Assembly: GCF_037975245.1 (NCBI RefSeq)
Contig: NC_092573.1
Span: 22,659,265 to 22,723,264 of the forward strand
Source of the DNA: Apostichopus japonicus
Lineage: Eukaryota; Echinodermata; Holothuroidea; Aspidochirotida; Stichopodidae
Direction: 5' to 3'
Length of the DNA stretch: 64,000 bases
Made by a program: the position numbers and the translations under genes. How positions within the stretch are numbered: the first letter of the stretch is position 1; each line of letters starts with the position of its first letter. Positions 48,426 through 62,754 of this stretch are shown here, piece by piece. The notes beneath the pieces are model-generated. The model had not been told where the DNA came from, ran no database searches, and saw nothing but the letters and a program-made list of their open reading frames with translations.

Positions 48426-51400
48426 CATGCATTAATCACAAAAAATGATTCATCCATACCCAAAAGTACCAATAATTCTAAAAAGCTACTTTCACAACAT
48501 TGTAGTATGAATCTGTTTAGCCAGGTGTAGTCATTTAAATGGTAATATCTAATGGTAATGAACAATTGAAATGTTTTCTGCTGGTCTTGGGAGGAATAGC
48601 ATTATCAGTGATATATACTACAATCAGTGAGAGGAGAAAAACAGATAATACCTGGATCAACATTGGTCAGACATGAGATTATATTATAAATAATAATAAA
48701 TATATAATAATAAATATGATTATAAAATAAAGTTTACACGTTAATAAAATATGTTAATTAACATATTTTATTAATGTTTCATATCAGATCTTGAAATGTT
48801 GGTTGGCTTGCATAACACAAACAAGTACAGTGCCTGTATGAGCACATAAAACAGTGACACAGTTTCCTATGAGTACTAAAACAATCAGTACTTTAGAGTA
48901 CCTGACCAATCCTTTGGGTGTGATGAGTACCAGTGTTAGATGGGCCTGTGTTACTTCTAAATTACTAACCTAGTAGGAATATTCAATTTCTCTATTTCAT
49001 TCATAAGAATACGTCTCTGAAGTGACGATTAAAGTATGAGCCCGAATATAAGCTTAGGTTCAAGTAACAGAGCCTAGACAAGTATGGAAGTAAGCTGTAG
49101 GTAATTACTAGTGTGGATGTTGAAGATTGAATTAAGTACAGGATTTATACAGACCATTTACTGGCTCCCAGGTAAGCATTCCAACTAGAAAGCAACAGTA
49201 ACTGAAACAATTCCTCTATAAGAATTACTCGTTTGAGCGTATCAGTACCTACTAACCATATCACCATACAATGCCAGATACATTTACACTTTCTGTACAC
49301 CTTAAGATCAACAACTTATTGTAACATTTGGCAGATTTGATGATATCATGAGTCAAAGTCTTACAATGATTCAAATTTTAAAGGTACTAGAACAGATTGA
49401 TTGGATGAGGTGTGAGTCACAAAACTCACAACAAGTTATTCAGACTTTTTGGTCAATTTATAGAATTAATGTAGGTATGTTGGTGAATGAAAATTTGCTG
49501 CCGATAATAATAAGTTATAGGTAGGTGATAAGTACATATCCACAGTTCTCATTTCACTTGCATGTGAAGGAGCTTCAGGTTTTTGTGAATATGAGGAATC
49601 GTGACAGAAAATGCTAAGAAACAGAGAGAAGAGAAGGATGTTTGAAGTCGAGATGAGAAGTGGGCTGTAAAGGTAGAAGGGTCGTTTTTTCAGATTTCAT
49701 ACAAATGATAGTAGAGGTCAAAGCACATTAATTTTTACATGTAAAGCGAGTGTAGTTTTTGTACAATAGCAGAAGCATATATTGTAGATAGATATCCGTA
49801 TATGCACAAGAGTGCTTTCATCATTTTAATTAAACAATACAATTTATTTATTCCTTTTTTATTCTTTTGTAATTCCTGTATGTTATCAAACATTCCAATC
49901 AACACAGATAGCATGGAGGGAAAGTACATTAACAGGAAGAGCACATTGCAAGGAGTAGTCTTTAAGTGTGGCAGGATCAGTTATGCACAGTGAAATAAAA
50001 ATTTAAACTGAAAACAAAGATCTAGATTATTTGAATTATTGTTTTTAACATTTTTCCAAATTAGTAAGTCTTACTTTGCAAGAAGGGACCATTAAGTACC
50101 AAACTTATCCCGCATTCCATAACATTGAGAAAAACAATGCCTCAACAATGCCTCAACAGAAACCGTGCCTATTTTTGTTTTTTAATTTTGTCCGTGGCCT
50201 TGGCCCTCGGTGTGAAGTCTTTTCTTTCGTTCAGAGAAGAAAGAAAGAAACCAACAGGGGAAGAGGAGAGGTAGGAGATAAACAGTGAAGGGACAAAGAG
50301 AGGATTAACGGAAGGGGTAGGGAAATCATGTCATGAGATGAACGTATTCATTTGCTTATGTAATAGTTAACTTATAAATACAGTACCAGCAACATTTTAA
50401 GCCAGCAAGATGAAAACTGCTAATGATGGATCCTTCAAAGTTGCAAAACAAATAGTTAAAAATTGTATCCATTTTTTGATAAATTCTAACAATTATGCTG
50501 TAAAATGTTCTCTGATCTAAACAAAGACACACAGAAGGACAATTACAAATACCAAATGTTAGATTCAGGTAAGGTGTAATCCTCCATTTGCATCTTGCTA
50601 TATTGGAACTAACATCCGGCTGACCATTTGGCTATTGTGAAAAAATATATTTTTCTTTATCTTGGTTCATCTATAAGGCTTTTTGTGCTACTGCTGTTTC
50701 CAGTGAGTGCTTATAGTCTCAATGCATTGTATTTTTTATACTTTTACCAAGTTTACTGTTTGTAGCTCTTGTTCATATTATATTAGTTTCCAAGCATTAC
50801 AAATGGGGGTTCATTTATTGCTGTAAGAGAGGTGTGGTGTATTGTTGGATGTGATATGGTGCAATGTAACTCATAATTATTTTATCTTCACTTTTCTTTA
50901 ATTGGGCTTGTCTGGAGTAGTATTAAATATCAAGTACTTTAGCTTTATTATTATATTATTCAAGTTTTCAAAAATATGTATTGTTTTGTACCACCGATTA
51001 TCTGCTTTTAACGAATAGAATGAAGTAATAAGGAAGTCCACTCTAGAATCGATCTTTTGTTTTGTTTCTTCCTTTTTTTCACATCTTTTATTACAATTTG
51101 TTACATTATGAATATGCAAGGATCATAAGGGCAGCAGCATTTGCTTTGATATTTGCTAAATTAATTGTTCATGTAATTTGATACTTCTATCTCATAGCGA
51201 TGCAATTTGTCACCTTGAACAACTATGTTTCATTTCAAATATTCTATCCTTTTGTATATGACTAATCCATTAAATGAACTTTACAAGGCAATAAAAAAAA
51301 AATTGAATAACTAGCTTTTTGATAATCTAGTTATGTCCTAGTAAACTCCAATGAGCATTAATACTCAGATTTCCTAACCCAAACCCAGCCCTCTAGTCAT

Positions 51401-52316
51401 CACAATATGAGTCTGGTGTTATTGTTGTACCATTTAGAGCTCGAAAGCACATTAATGCTACCATTTGCACTGGGTTTTAACATACCAGGCCTCTATTTAA
51501 CTATTCAGGATACGTAACACTGTTACAACTTAAAACCATTTAGGTGGGTCATTCAATGTTCAATGTAATACAGAAAATGTCACGTCCAATATGTTAATCG
51601 TGTAAACATTGTGCTTTTTTCATTTCTAAACGTTCATACCTAAGTTTGACTTCTTCACTCCTGTTGCGAGTTTGTGGTAACAATTGAAACAGATGATCAC
51701 ATTGTTAGGTATATCATCTTTCCCTTTAACATGGCAAAAATACTACGAACAGATTGTAACAAAATTTTCTTCACAACAGCCTTAAAGGTTCCAAATCTTT
51801 GGCATGCCGATTATTGCCGAGATTTCAAAACAACTTCCTGGAGAACAACTGATCCTCTAAATCATTCGCAGACAACAATTAAAACTCTGGAATGAGTTTT
51901 TAAAAACCTAAAAAAAAAAAAAAAACCTAAAAAAAGTAATAAAAACCTAAAAAAAAATATATGAAAATAATATAAAAAATCCTCCGAGATATAAGTGAAG
52001 TATTACTCAGGAGTCCATAAAAGCAAGCAGCTATGACAAAGCATTCCTCAACTACAAAACATTCTCTACTAACAACACTGATAGTTCAAATTCCTCACAT
52101 CTGACCTCCGATACCTAACAGCAACACTGTCAGGTAAATCAGAACCTGCTGCATAACATGGCACAGAGTAGCTTGGTCTTGAGTTTAGGACATTTACTTC
52201 CATGCCACTGAGTAAATGACCGGCCGCAACAGTACAGCAAGCTTCACCGCAAGATAGGACATTCATATTTGGAACATTACTATGGCAACGACATGACGCC
52301 GGTTAGGCCGCACCCG
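48426..52316. other. Convergent intergenic region between PGPEP1 and MSTO1
   Basis: AT-rich sequence with no recognisable coding region. An A-rich stretch with AAAACCTAAA repeats lies at 51900-51960. The MSTO1 3' UTR runs into this region from 52316 downwards. Confidence 0.5.
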
Positions 52317-55300
52317 TCAATCGTCATCGCTGTCATCCATGCTTGAGGCTCCGGTCTCATATTTTTGACAGAGTGAATCTAAATTGTTGAGAATTTCATG
52401 ATACTCATCCTCCTCCATGTTGCTCTCAAAGTAGCCATGATGTTTTCGAAGGTCTAATTTCTTAGCTTCGGACGTCAGCTTTTTGAGCAAGTTCTTGGTC
52501 GCCGGTGATGATTGGAGAGACGTAACCAAGGGGATGCTCTTGACGACTGATGGTAACAAAAACAAATAAACGTACTGAATATACACTTGCCGAAAGGAAT
52601 TGAGTTTTACAAGAAAACTTTCTTGAATGATCAAGGAATATGATCTTTGGAGAAATTTGCATTCAATTTCTACCTGTATATTTTGGAGTAACTGACTACT
52701 GAAGTTCTCATTATTTGTAGCAAAAATTAACATGAAACAAACCAATCCTCTGCAAGAAATAAAACCTAACTTTATCAAATGAAAGACAAGTAAGAAGAGA
52801 AGAATGGAATGGTCAACAAAGAAGTCTAAAATGATGAAAAAAAATAATAGAAGAACAAGAAAAATTCAAAGCAAGTAATGTTTGACATTTCCCATATGCT
52901 ATGAAAAGATGCATTGCAATTTTATAACAAATGTTGACCAGACTTTATAGAAGTACCACAAAAAGCGCTACCAAAATATATACGCATCAATTGTAATGAT
53001 CGGAAATTCACTTCATTTTGCATTAACTTAGCTGAATTCATTAGAAGAAATTATTTCATCCAGTAGACCGGAATATTCACCAACTCTGCTGAGATTAAAA
53101 TTCTTGTCATGTTGTTTCAAAATAACATTACCTTCATCGGCAGAGCGTGGTTTATTGCCGACCAATCCCGTCGGAGAGACCAATGGACTAAACAGATGGG
53201 GATAAGGGGTGCCTGTTGGAGCTGCTTGGTTTACAGTCAATAGTGAACTGTTGGGGAAAAAAGAGTAAAAAGCAAATCGGGAATTAGCTAATACATTAGT
53301 GAATGAACCTGAAGATGTTATTAGATTCAGATGGATGCATTGCTTGAATTTCATACTAGCATAGAAGTACAGACTTGAAGCCAATAGACTTCAAATTTAG
53401 ACTGAAGATTTACAGTAAATGCATTTTGATCAGTTCTTTAAATGCACAACAAACAGACTTGAAGCAGAAGTGAAAACAGACTTGAAAATATGACTCCATG
53501 TTTGGATTCAATACAGATATATTGCACAAACAGTTTACAAGGCTTCTAAGCAGAATATGCAAACTTCAGACTAAAAGAAGCTATTCTCAGTTAAAATACA
53601 ACATCATTTTACCTGACTGTCCTTGGATACAGACTTGATACAAGCATTTTCATCATCTCATCCACTGACTTGCATAAGTCAAAAGGATTCTGAGGTTGAG
53701 GTACACGACTGACCAAAGTCAAAGAAGAGAATGAACATTTAGATTAGCTTAGCATCAACGTGGTGTATGGCAAACTTAAATCTCAAGCACTCTGAGTGAT
53801 GACGTTTAATATCTTATAATGACTGTTAGTCATTGACTAATGTAAGCTATAAATGAAAATCTTATAGTTAATAAAGTTAATAAATAATCTTATAGTTGAT
53901 AAGCCTATGAGGCTTCTTCGCGAGTTCCTGCTTGCAGGTGGATCTAATATACATACATACATACATATACATACATAAAATATGAAATTATGCTATGATT
54001 CCTCCATTAACTATACTGGTGGACAGGGGGTTATCAACAAACCACCACAATGTTGTTATGTATGGGGCTGGTCATGATAGGCCAAACAGCCTAACCTTAG
54101 TATAAATGAAGATGGACCAAACACACGTCTAGGTAATCCCTGTCTAATTTATTCTGCATCAATCACATGTACAATTATCAAAAATATACACCCAGCACAG
54201 CAGGTTGGAATGTAATCATGGATTTATAATTAGGTCATGAATATTCATAATTTTTAACAAACATATAGGATATGAAAAATATCATATTGCATTGACATAA
54301 CTCAACAAAAGAAAGGAATCTTTATTACTTTTAATATCAAAACCAACTACTACAACAAAAGTCACATTTTTGAATATGACAAATACCACAATACTTTGGA
54401 AATGATTCAGTTTTATTAAACTACCTTTATCAAATAAAAAAAAAAACACTTACTTTTTGAGCCCAATGTTTGGAATGCCTCTGCAAACAACAAACTGAGA
54501 AAATGGAGACATGCTATTAAATTTATCAACCTCAGCTGCAAGTGGTTTCAGGAACGAAGTATCTTGAAATGCCGGAAGCCTTTTCACCAATGACATGCTC
54601 TCTTGTAATGGAAAAGGGAAGGATGAGCACAGTGTTCCAATCTGTAAGATATAAAAACCATACTAACTCACCAGACATTTACATCAAGTAGTTAGTAGCA
54701 AGAGCTGCATGACAGCCAATCACAGAGTTACAAGCTTGCTAAAAACGGCAACAAAATTTTACAAAACTCATAACAAAATGTTACCATGTTTTGAATATTT
54801 TGAAACATCTATTTGCTTCATATTCATAATTTTATGGCAATCTTAGTATTCACTTATAGCGACATAAAATGAGTATGGCAGTTTACTGAATTTTGATTTT
54901 CTTATTGCAAAACTGTCCCTTTAAGAACCTAGTCATTTTGCAGACATGTTTTGTAATGACAACGATCAACCATGCATACTGAGAGTGCTGCATTAGTGTC
55001 CTGACAAATAATATTATTTCTCTATTTAGCAATTTCATCCTCAGAAAAACAATATGCACATTAATAACATATTCTACATAAATCCACAATACAACTAACA
55101 AAAGAAAAAAACATATAATTTTAAAAGAGAGTCACCATTTCAACGATATATTCTATGATTAGCAACTGTCTATGGACACGAAAGCTTTGCATGTAGTCTG
55201 ATATTTGTAACCAAATTTTGGCCTATTTAGTACTCAGACGGGACAAGTTCTCCACTTTTGAGGTCAATCACTGCCCAACTTTACAAGAAAACTGGACAGC

Positions 55301-58300
55301 ACTCACTGTATGGCTTCATAATATCAGTCATAAGCACTGTAAAGTTTTACAATCCTATTGGTAGATTGTACCTTCGAAATTCACAAGTTATGTAAATAAA
55401 TTAATAACACATAATTTACATAATAAATTGAGTGCTAATGTTTATAGGACGTTAACATTAACATTAACAATTTCGAGGAAGTAATAAACCTTGCGCAAGA
55501 TCGTGATACGTGGAGGAGGTTGATCACTAAATGTGCACAACAGCTGTTGTTTGTCTGGATGTAATTATATTACCAAAATCATTCTACAAAAAAACAAATT
55601 TTATTTACCAACAAAAACAGCTGACCAGTAAAGCAATTATATAACCGATTTAAGTGAAATGCCTAATAGTTCTTGCCTGATCTATACAACAGTATATTTT
55701 AATTTTGAATTAGAATAATATAGGTATCTTTCTCTGTTACAAAACAACTTGCTGAACAGCATTATAAATTAACACATTTGAATATGCACAAGCCTTAATA
55801 TGATTGTGCTATATATTTCAGTCAGGCAAATTATCTGTCCAAATGCAACTTAGTCATGAGATGAATGAAAACATTTAATACCTTTCTCTCTCCGACAGAA
55901 AGCATTGCACAAATTTCTGGAATGGTTAAAGCCTCTTTTTCCAACCTGAATGGTAGTGTTGCTGTGTCTATACAGCTTGCTAGTATTGCACTGGTATGGT
56001 AATTCAAATTAGGCTGTAAGGATGAAAAAGAAAGACTCTCAAAGCTAACGCTTTTACAAGAATATGTAAAACATTTGTGCATAAATTCAAAACAGTCACG
56101 GATAGTTTGGCATTGTTTGATTCAGTGGATGTTTTAATAATATCTATAATATAATATATATAATATCTTGGTTTGAATAGCTCATATAAAAAGCACTGAA
56201 TTTAGCATCATAATATGCTATAGTTCCTGAGTGCATAAAATGCTATAGAACTTGTATATTATATCAGAACCTTAGTACTTTTCACCTGATGTACATACAG
56301 TAGTATTTCAATGTTCCACTGATTTCCATTACGATAAACTCCAAATCAAGCGACCAATCAAATTTGAGAATGGTACAGGACCTTCGGAGAAGGCTTTATA
56401 CTGTTACCATACTTTGAAGACGATATACAAATTATTTGAACATGAGGATAACCTACACACACCAAAAGCTTACCATCCTAATATTATATATAATATATTA
56501 TATATAATATATTATATATCATATATAATATATATATATGATATATAATATATATTATATATAGTATATATATTATATATAATCAAGCAGAGTACTTACA
56601 TTATATGAGAGATAAGGACTGGTAAGAGCGGGCCCCTGTTTCCTCCAGAGAGAAGAATTCAACGACAAGGGAACGAAAAAGGAGCTGTATTGACTCAGCT
56701 GCTCAAACGCTAGGGCAGAGTTGATTACTCTGTAGTTATCCATGAGAGTAGACTGCAAACGTAAAGAACAAACATCTTGCAGTTACTGATGACGTGGAAA
56801 TTCGTACAACTTAAGCTTTTTGGAAAATGAATATTCATAAAATTGCTGATATAACTGTTGGCAATAAGACATTTTCTTCTTAGATGTTACATGTTACAGA
56901 TTAAACCATGGTGGTTATGAAGATTAAAAGTATCAAAGTGTGAATCCTTTCTTTAAGGAGGTAGAGTATAGCTCATGCTGTAATGCTTTTGCTAACAACC
57001 TGCACAATTGACATCCCACTAAAACTAAGAAGAGGTAGGCTGTAAAGTCTGCTTAGCAACAGGGTCTCACCTTGTTACACGTTCACTGTAGATCATCACA
57101 CTGTGCTACTGTTACATGTTGTACTGGTATCTGTGACAACAGTGACAAAAAATGTCATCTAATAATTGTCACAATTTCAAAAAAATACTTCTAATCTACT
57201 TCTGACAGCATTGTGCAACTAACAAGTTTTGACATGAAGTTTAATTACCAGTTATATTCAAAATATAGACTCACCTTTACAGAAGGTACGGCAGGAATCA
57301 CTCCCCAAGTAAGAATACCTTTACCGTGATATTCATCATCTAGCAGCTCTACGAGACCAGAAGACATGCCAGAGAAGCCATCATCAAAATTTGTTAGAAC
57401 TTGAAATCCCTAAATCAAGTTTGGAAAAACATATACATTGGTAAAATATGATATGGTGAGAAGCAAAAATATATATAAGAGATCAATATTACAAGAATGG
57501 TACATAAGGCTCTCTGCAACAACTCCTCCCTACACCACCATAACCCATCAGCTGCCATATTGCCCTGGTGCAACTCCCCCCCCCCCTACCACCCCTCATT
57601 TGACATTTCTTAACAACTGATGGAAATTTATGCAACATGAGTTATATGCTATGAAAAGAACAGTACACATTAAGCATGTACAAAACTTTATAACAAAACT
57701 AAGTCAGAATCATGAAACAACATTAGAGCAAGCCCTTCCTGTAACTACCATCATTCTTTGTCAGAGAAATACATACTTGCAAATGATCGCACTCCTCAGC
57801 AAAGAAATGCAGCTTGTCCTCTAGTTCCTCTGAAACTGTCCTTTTCTTAAATAAATCCTTTCCCTGTGGGAAGAGTTCAAACATCTCTGTGTCACTAGGA
57901 GAAAGAGTAACACAGATATGTGATACATGTATAAACTGAAGTACATTAATGCATTATACCTTCTGAAAGAGAAGTAACACACTGACATCAAACTGATTGC
58001 AAACTTTAGTACCCTATGACTAGTCAGTCTTTCATAACAAAATCCTGATCCCTTATTGATGACAAAAACTTTCCAAGTTTTGACTTCAAAATCCTGGTCT
58101 TCAGCAGCTGTCCACACCCTCTAGGCCCCCGAAATCCTCAGTAACTTTTCTGAGGACTGAGGATTCCCACTCCTAAGAATCAATGCTCAGAATACATGAA
58201 AGTTAGGCTTGGACTACAGTACGCACTGGCTGGTAAAAATAAAAAATTTGAAATAAAAAATTTGATTGCATCTCTGGCAGTTTGCGACCCATTTTGGGGT

Positions 58301-61300
58301 TGTGTGTAATAGTTTGTGGAAATTTACCCTACTGCTATAATTTCTCACCTTTACTATCAAATCAATTAGATTTGGCTTCCATGTTTTGAAATACAGCAAG
58401 ACACTTGGCAAATAATCAAATTCTACCTCATCAATAGGTACCAATCCACACACATACTGTAGGTTACTGTAATCATTGTTTCGGACAAGCTATAGGATAT
58501 ATGTGCATTCTGTGCCGTTCAATCATCACTGGTAGACCCTTAACTAAATTTAAGCAATCAGTATTGACAATCCTGTCAGCTAGCTGTGATTTCATCTATG
58601 TTGGGTAGCAGCTGGTTCTACTCAATGTCCAGAAGAACATAATTTTTGATCTGACAATCATACTTGAAATTGAAGGTTTATGAGAATCTGCAAAATATGA
58701 TCTACATTAAGTAATAATCATTATCTCATATCTTGTACAATTATACGTGTATGTATATTCACATTTTCCTATGAAGCCATCAGAATGTATTACTTCAATT
58801 CAAGAATCATAAATACCTCTGATGTGCAAACTCTCTCACAATATTAAGAGATTTTGGATGGAGATGTCCGTATAAGAAGTCTGACCAAACTGACACACTG
58901 TCGTCAAGGTGATATATTCTGTCCTTAATGGATGGAAGGCTTTGGCTACTGGACATTGATGCATCTTCCAAATCCTTGTCTGGACTTTCAATATGAGGAT
59001 TCTGGAGGGCACCTTCCTACAACAGTAAAGGATTCATATCAATTCCACATTTAAGCTACAGGTAATAAATGACCAATCTCACATGATCAATAATATTAGA
59101 TTCAGCCAGGACAATATTTGAGAGTATTTTAGACCAAGAGGATAGGAGATAAAGACATTGTAACACACATACCGTGATAGGTGAGAGCATGGGCACTATA
59201 CAGAAGGTTACTAGGGAAAGATGCTTTGTGACCTCACAGTGTGACAGGTGAACTACCAAAGGTACCCCTGTAAATACTGTAGCCCAAGCTTTGCTATGGT
59301 ATGTTGACAGTACACAAGTGCAGTAGAGTTCTGTAAACAGTGCATGGAAATTAAATTTGCAAAAGATAATTTCATACACCACTTCAGTATTCAAAGTTTC
59401 CACTTTGCAGATATAATCCTAAACTCAGTTTAGTCTTCAAGTAGCTATTTCCATTTTTTTGCCATTTAAATACTTCAGTAGATCAACTGAGGCAACATAA
59501 GTAATGATCCAGGCACACATCATGGTACTCTAATGTACAATAATGTATATGTTCAGGTTTTTAGACTGAAAAAAAAGAAAAACAAAAAATAACAATCAAT
59601 GACCAAGATCCATTTGAAAATTGGATCAGAATACTGAAACAAACTCGGCTACAATTAAAAAACAAAATGTTGAACAAACCTCTGACATATCTAAGTCAGA
59701 AAGGAACTGGTTTCTCACTGGCGGACTTGCTTTGTGCATTGTGACATCACCTCCCCTACATTTAAAAATAGTTTAAAAGAAAATTTCACTTTAAATAAAC
59801 CACTTCCTGTCATTCTATTTTTTACTTGCACTCTATCGAAAGAATTATTACCCTTCGATAATGGAGTTGAAAGACCTCAGTTTAGTTTTTTACAGTGTTG
59901 ACTTGGTTACTGAAGTTCATGGTTAAGTTTTGTCATTTTAAGATACATCTTACTGGTCAGCTTCGATTTAAGAAACTACTCTATAAAACTACAAACAAAA
60001 CATTTCCAAATGGAATTGCCTTTCACTAAAACTGAAGGGGAAAAATTTACAAAACATTAAAAAATGTATCTAGCAAGACAGATGCATAGCTTACTTCTGA
60101 ATAAGGAATTTTATACATGTCAACATTCCACAATAAAATTAATATATAAACTCTAGTTCACTTCTCTTAAATATCAGGTGTTGTTGAACTTATTGGTGTT
60201 TTGTCTGATAGAATTAGTTTAGAATTTCAATTCCTCATCTGATAATTTACTGCTCAAGGTAAATTTTTACTCACCAGGTGATACCACTCTGTTCAACTTC
60301 CACATCATACAGGACTCCATCTGATCTTAGCGTGTTCAAACTACCACTCAGATCCACTGCTATCAGACGTGGAGTGTAAGTAACATCCCCCTACACAGAA
60401 AACAAAACAAAAGAAAAATAAACCTGCTCAAATTTTCTCTGTCTTTTGTTTATACAAATGTAAGGAAGGAATTCAGTTGCTCATCAACTTTAGAAATTTT
60501 GCAGAGTAAAATTCATTGTTTTTAAATATGACGCTCTATGGTAAAACACAGTACTATGTACCAGAAACTTTCAGTATGGTACAGTAATAATTGGGAAAAA
60601 AGATAATTAAATGCATGTCTGAGGTTTGGAGTGAAACATTGTGAACGTAAGGAACTTCCATGTCTGTCATTTGATTAAAAACGTACCGAAAGGGTCCTTC
60701 CCTCACGATATAAGACATCACTGTCTATTTCTTTTGGAGCGGCTGCGGTCGCTGCTTCTGAAGCACCTTGGCAGTAAGAGAATGATGTCTCCTAAGAGGA
60801 AAAAAATTGAATTACTTTACATATTTCAGTAATAAAATTTATCTTTAGAATGATGTTCAGTAAAAGTGACTAAGTTCAATGTTAAAGACCTTTCTGAGAA
60901 TACATTTCAAAGTATTAAATTCATGTGCAACTTCAGACAACATGATATCAAATTAAAGAAATTTTAAAAGATGTAGATTGACTTGGACACTTAGGCCTGC
61001 ACAGTACTTATGCTATGCACTCAGTAAGTAAGTCCTCTAGAGGTAGATTCACTAAATGGGATATTAAGGCTCGCACTGGCCACCCAAGCCTAGTTACATC
61101 ATAATAGATCCCCCATGCTAAGCCCTATGCCTTAATCACTGTCATTCCCAACAATGAGGTAAATTAATATATATATAATCATAAAAAAGAGTATAGCCTA
61201 GGGCATACAGTAGGACATTATGCTAAATGGTAACCTTGTCCTACTGATGGCTCCTACTCCAACTCAGCAATCCATATTCACTGATGCAAAATGAAATGAA

Positions 61301-61766
61301 GTGAAATTGTAGTAAGGCCCAGTACAACAAATACTACTGTACAATTTACAAAGTTACAAGTTAGACTAACTGTGTTACCTGTCAGCTGTATGCCTAGTGT
61401 AATGTTACTTGTTAGCCTCGAATTTGAAAGAAACGTCAGAATTGACCTAGCCAAGGACTGTTAGGCAAGACTTAGGCAGCAGGTGATACAAACGTTTGCT
61501 ACATGATTATGAAATACAACTTGCAAGTACAAATACTGTCTGCTACCTCCTTAGCCTCAGTCATAGACTAGAGAGCTACTGTATATAGCCAAGGCCTAGG
61601 CTAGCCATGCTACACAGAGCTTACTTACGATATGCCGACTGTAGGCCAATTAACGTACAGTATTAAAATATTAACAGCGACCGACCTGAATGTTCCAAAA
61701 GTGTGTCCCAACGAAATTGGCGAAATGACCCAGCTGTAATGTTATTACTTCTTTGGACGAAGACAT
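52317..61766 (-). CDS. MSTO1: Misato homologue (complete, 13 coding exons, 581 aa)
   Basis: Exons in coding order: 61766-61686, 60791-60687, 60390-60275, 59755-59680, 59016-58817, 57894-57777, 57409-57275, 56752-56600, 56013-55882, 54641-54454, 53708-53613, 53247-53132, 52546-52317. The total of 1746 nt stays in frame. Misato proteins are tubulin/FtsZ-like and act in mitochondrial distribution and morphology. The N-terminus ITLQLGHFANFVGTHFWN is the family hallmark. Other landmarks are SVWSDFLYGHLHPKSL, FDDGFSGMSSGLVELLDDEYHGKGILTWG and FRLEKEALTIPEICAML. The C-terminus is acidic (MDDSDDD). Length is close to human (about 570 aa). The exon 4 donor is GTTTGT, weaker than the others. The intron between exons 5 and 6 contains an open stretch at 58422-58349 with splice-like borders. 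At 74 nt it would break the frame, so I left it out. The gene is head-to-head with PTS, with about 2 kb between start codons. Confidence 0.95.
53945..53985. repeat. (CATA)n microsatellite
   Basis: ATACATACATACATAC repeats in MSTO1 intron 10, preceded by a short GC-richer segment that may be the end of a retroelement. Confidence 0.7.
56478..56582. repeat. AT-rich self-complementary tract (TATATAATATAT-type)
   Basis: Alternating TATATAAT and ATTATATA blocks that can fold back on themselves. It ends about 17 bp from the MSTO1 exon 8 donor at 56600. Confidence 0.85.
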
Positions 61767-62750
61767 ATTACTTTCTGACATGAGATGGTTGTACATTAAT
61801 TTCTGAGGGTGCCAGTTCGATCGCACCGTTGTTGGTGTGGTCGTGTATGTATTTCTTCAAAAGCAAGCTAGTTGTGTGCGACTACTTTCTAAGGTAGCTT
61901 ATAAGAGGCGTAGAAGCTCTCGTAAATGATTTTGTTTTGCATGATCATATTTAGGGAATTGTATAACAAAAAGGTAGCCGTAGTCAGCTGTTAGTTGCGT
62001 TGTTTTGCCACTGGTTGTGAACTGTGGAAATACGCCTGTTCTTCATCTGTCTGAGAAAATGAGTGTAAGTTAACAGCAAACCATTAAAACTGCAACCTAG
62101 CAAGACCAACTGACGTATTAGATATTACCAGTTCGCATTAACAGTTAAGTAAAGGTAAGTATTCTAAATTAATTTCCCCATGAAACATCTGATTTGCATT
62201 GGCCCCAGCTCTTAATGAATGTATAACCTATTGGGCCCAAGTTAGTCCTAAGGCCGTACAGTAGTTAACAAGGTTTGCATGATGTAGTTTATGTTCTACC
62301 TCGAGTTCTAGTATGGGCCTAGACCTATGCTATATATAATCCATGTGGGTGAAGCCTTACATAAGACCAAACCTACTAATAAAAGATACACATTTAATCG
62401 TAAGATATGCCTAATTGAGTCATATTAAGTTAGACTAGTCTAGCTAGACCTAAGTACCTTGCAGAATGCAATGTGGCAACTTGAAATCTTATCTTGGGAG
62501 ACTCCTGTTTTAAACTACTGTATAAAGTAAGGCCAATGTGTAAATTTAAAATCAGGGAATTCTCTATTGTTTCAATTGACTGCAAAGCCATTGTTTCAAA
62601 AGGGCAAGTTGGTGAATTATACGGCATTCAGCAATGACTCCCTTGCGATTGCCCCAGCAATACCTTGGATTACTGGTTAATTTTCTCCATTAGTGACAGT
62701 TTAATCAACGATTTCAGAATGTATGTTTGCAAATTGATCAATTTAAATGA
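61767..62750. promoter_or_regulatory. MSTO1 upstream region, part of the divergent interval towards PTS
   Basis: No coding sequence is recognised. TAGGC/GCCTA-type motifs recur here and in the first MSTO1 intron (61190-61640). An isolated ATG AGT followed by a GTAAGT donor at 62059-62070 could be a short first exon on the plus strand, but nothing proves it. Confidence 0.45.
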
Positions 62751-62754
62751 AGAA

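Noticed and set aside
47739-48565. Minus-strand open frames of 157 and 171 codons with repeated QSQIISPYQPPPISHQE-like peptides
   Set aside because: They lie wholly in the 144-bp tandem repeat, whose period is a multiple of three. No splice context or homology supports a protein.
58349-58422. Possible extra MSTO1 exon with TAG acceptor and GTGAGA donor
   Set aside because: Its 74 nt would shift the frame between exons 5 and 6, which already join in frame and match the family without it.
61010-61160. Possible second tRNA-like SINE, with an AGTGATTAAGGC-like A box on the minus strand
   Set aside because: No convincing B box and no match to the other SINE copies.
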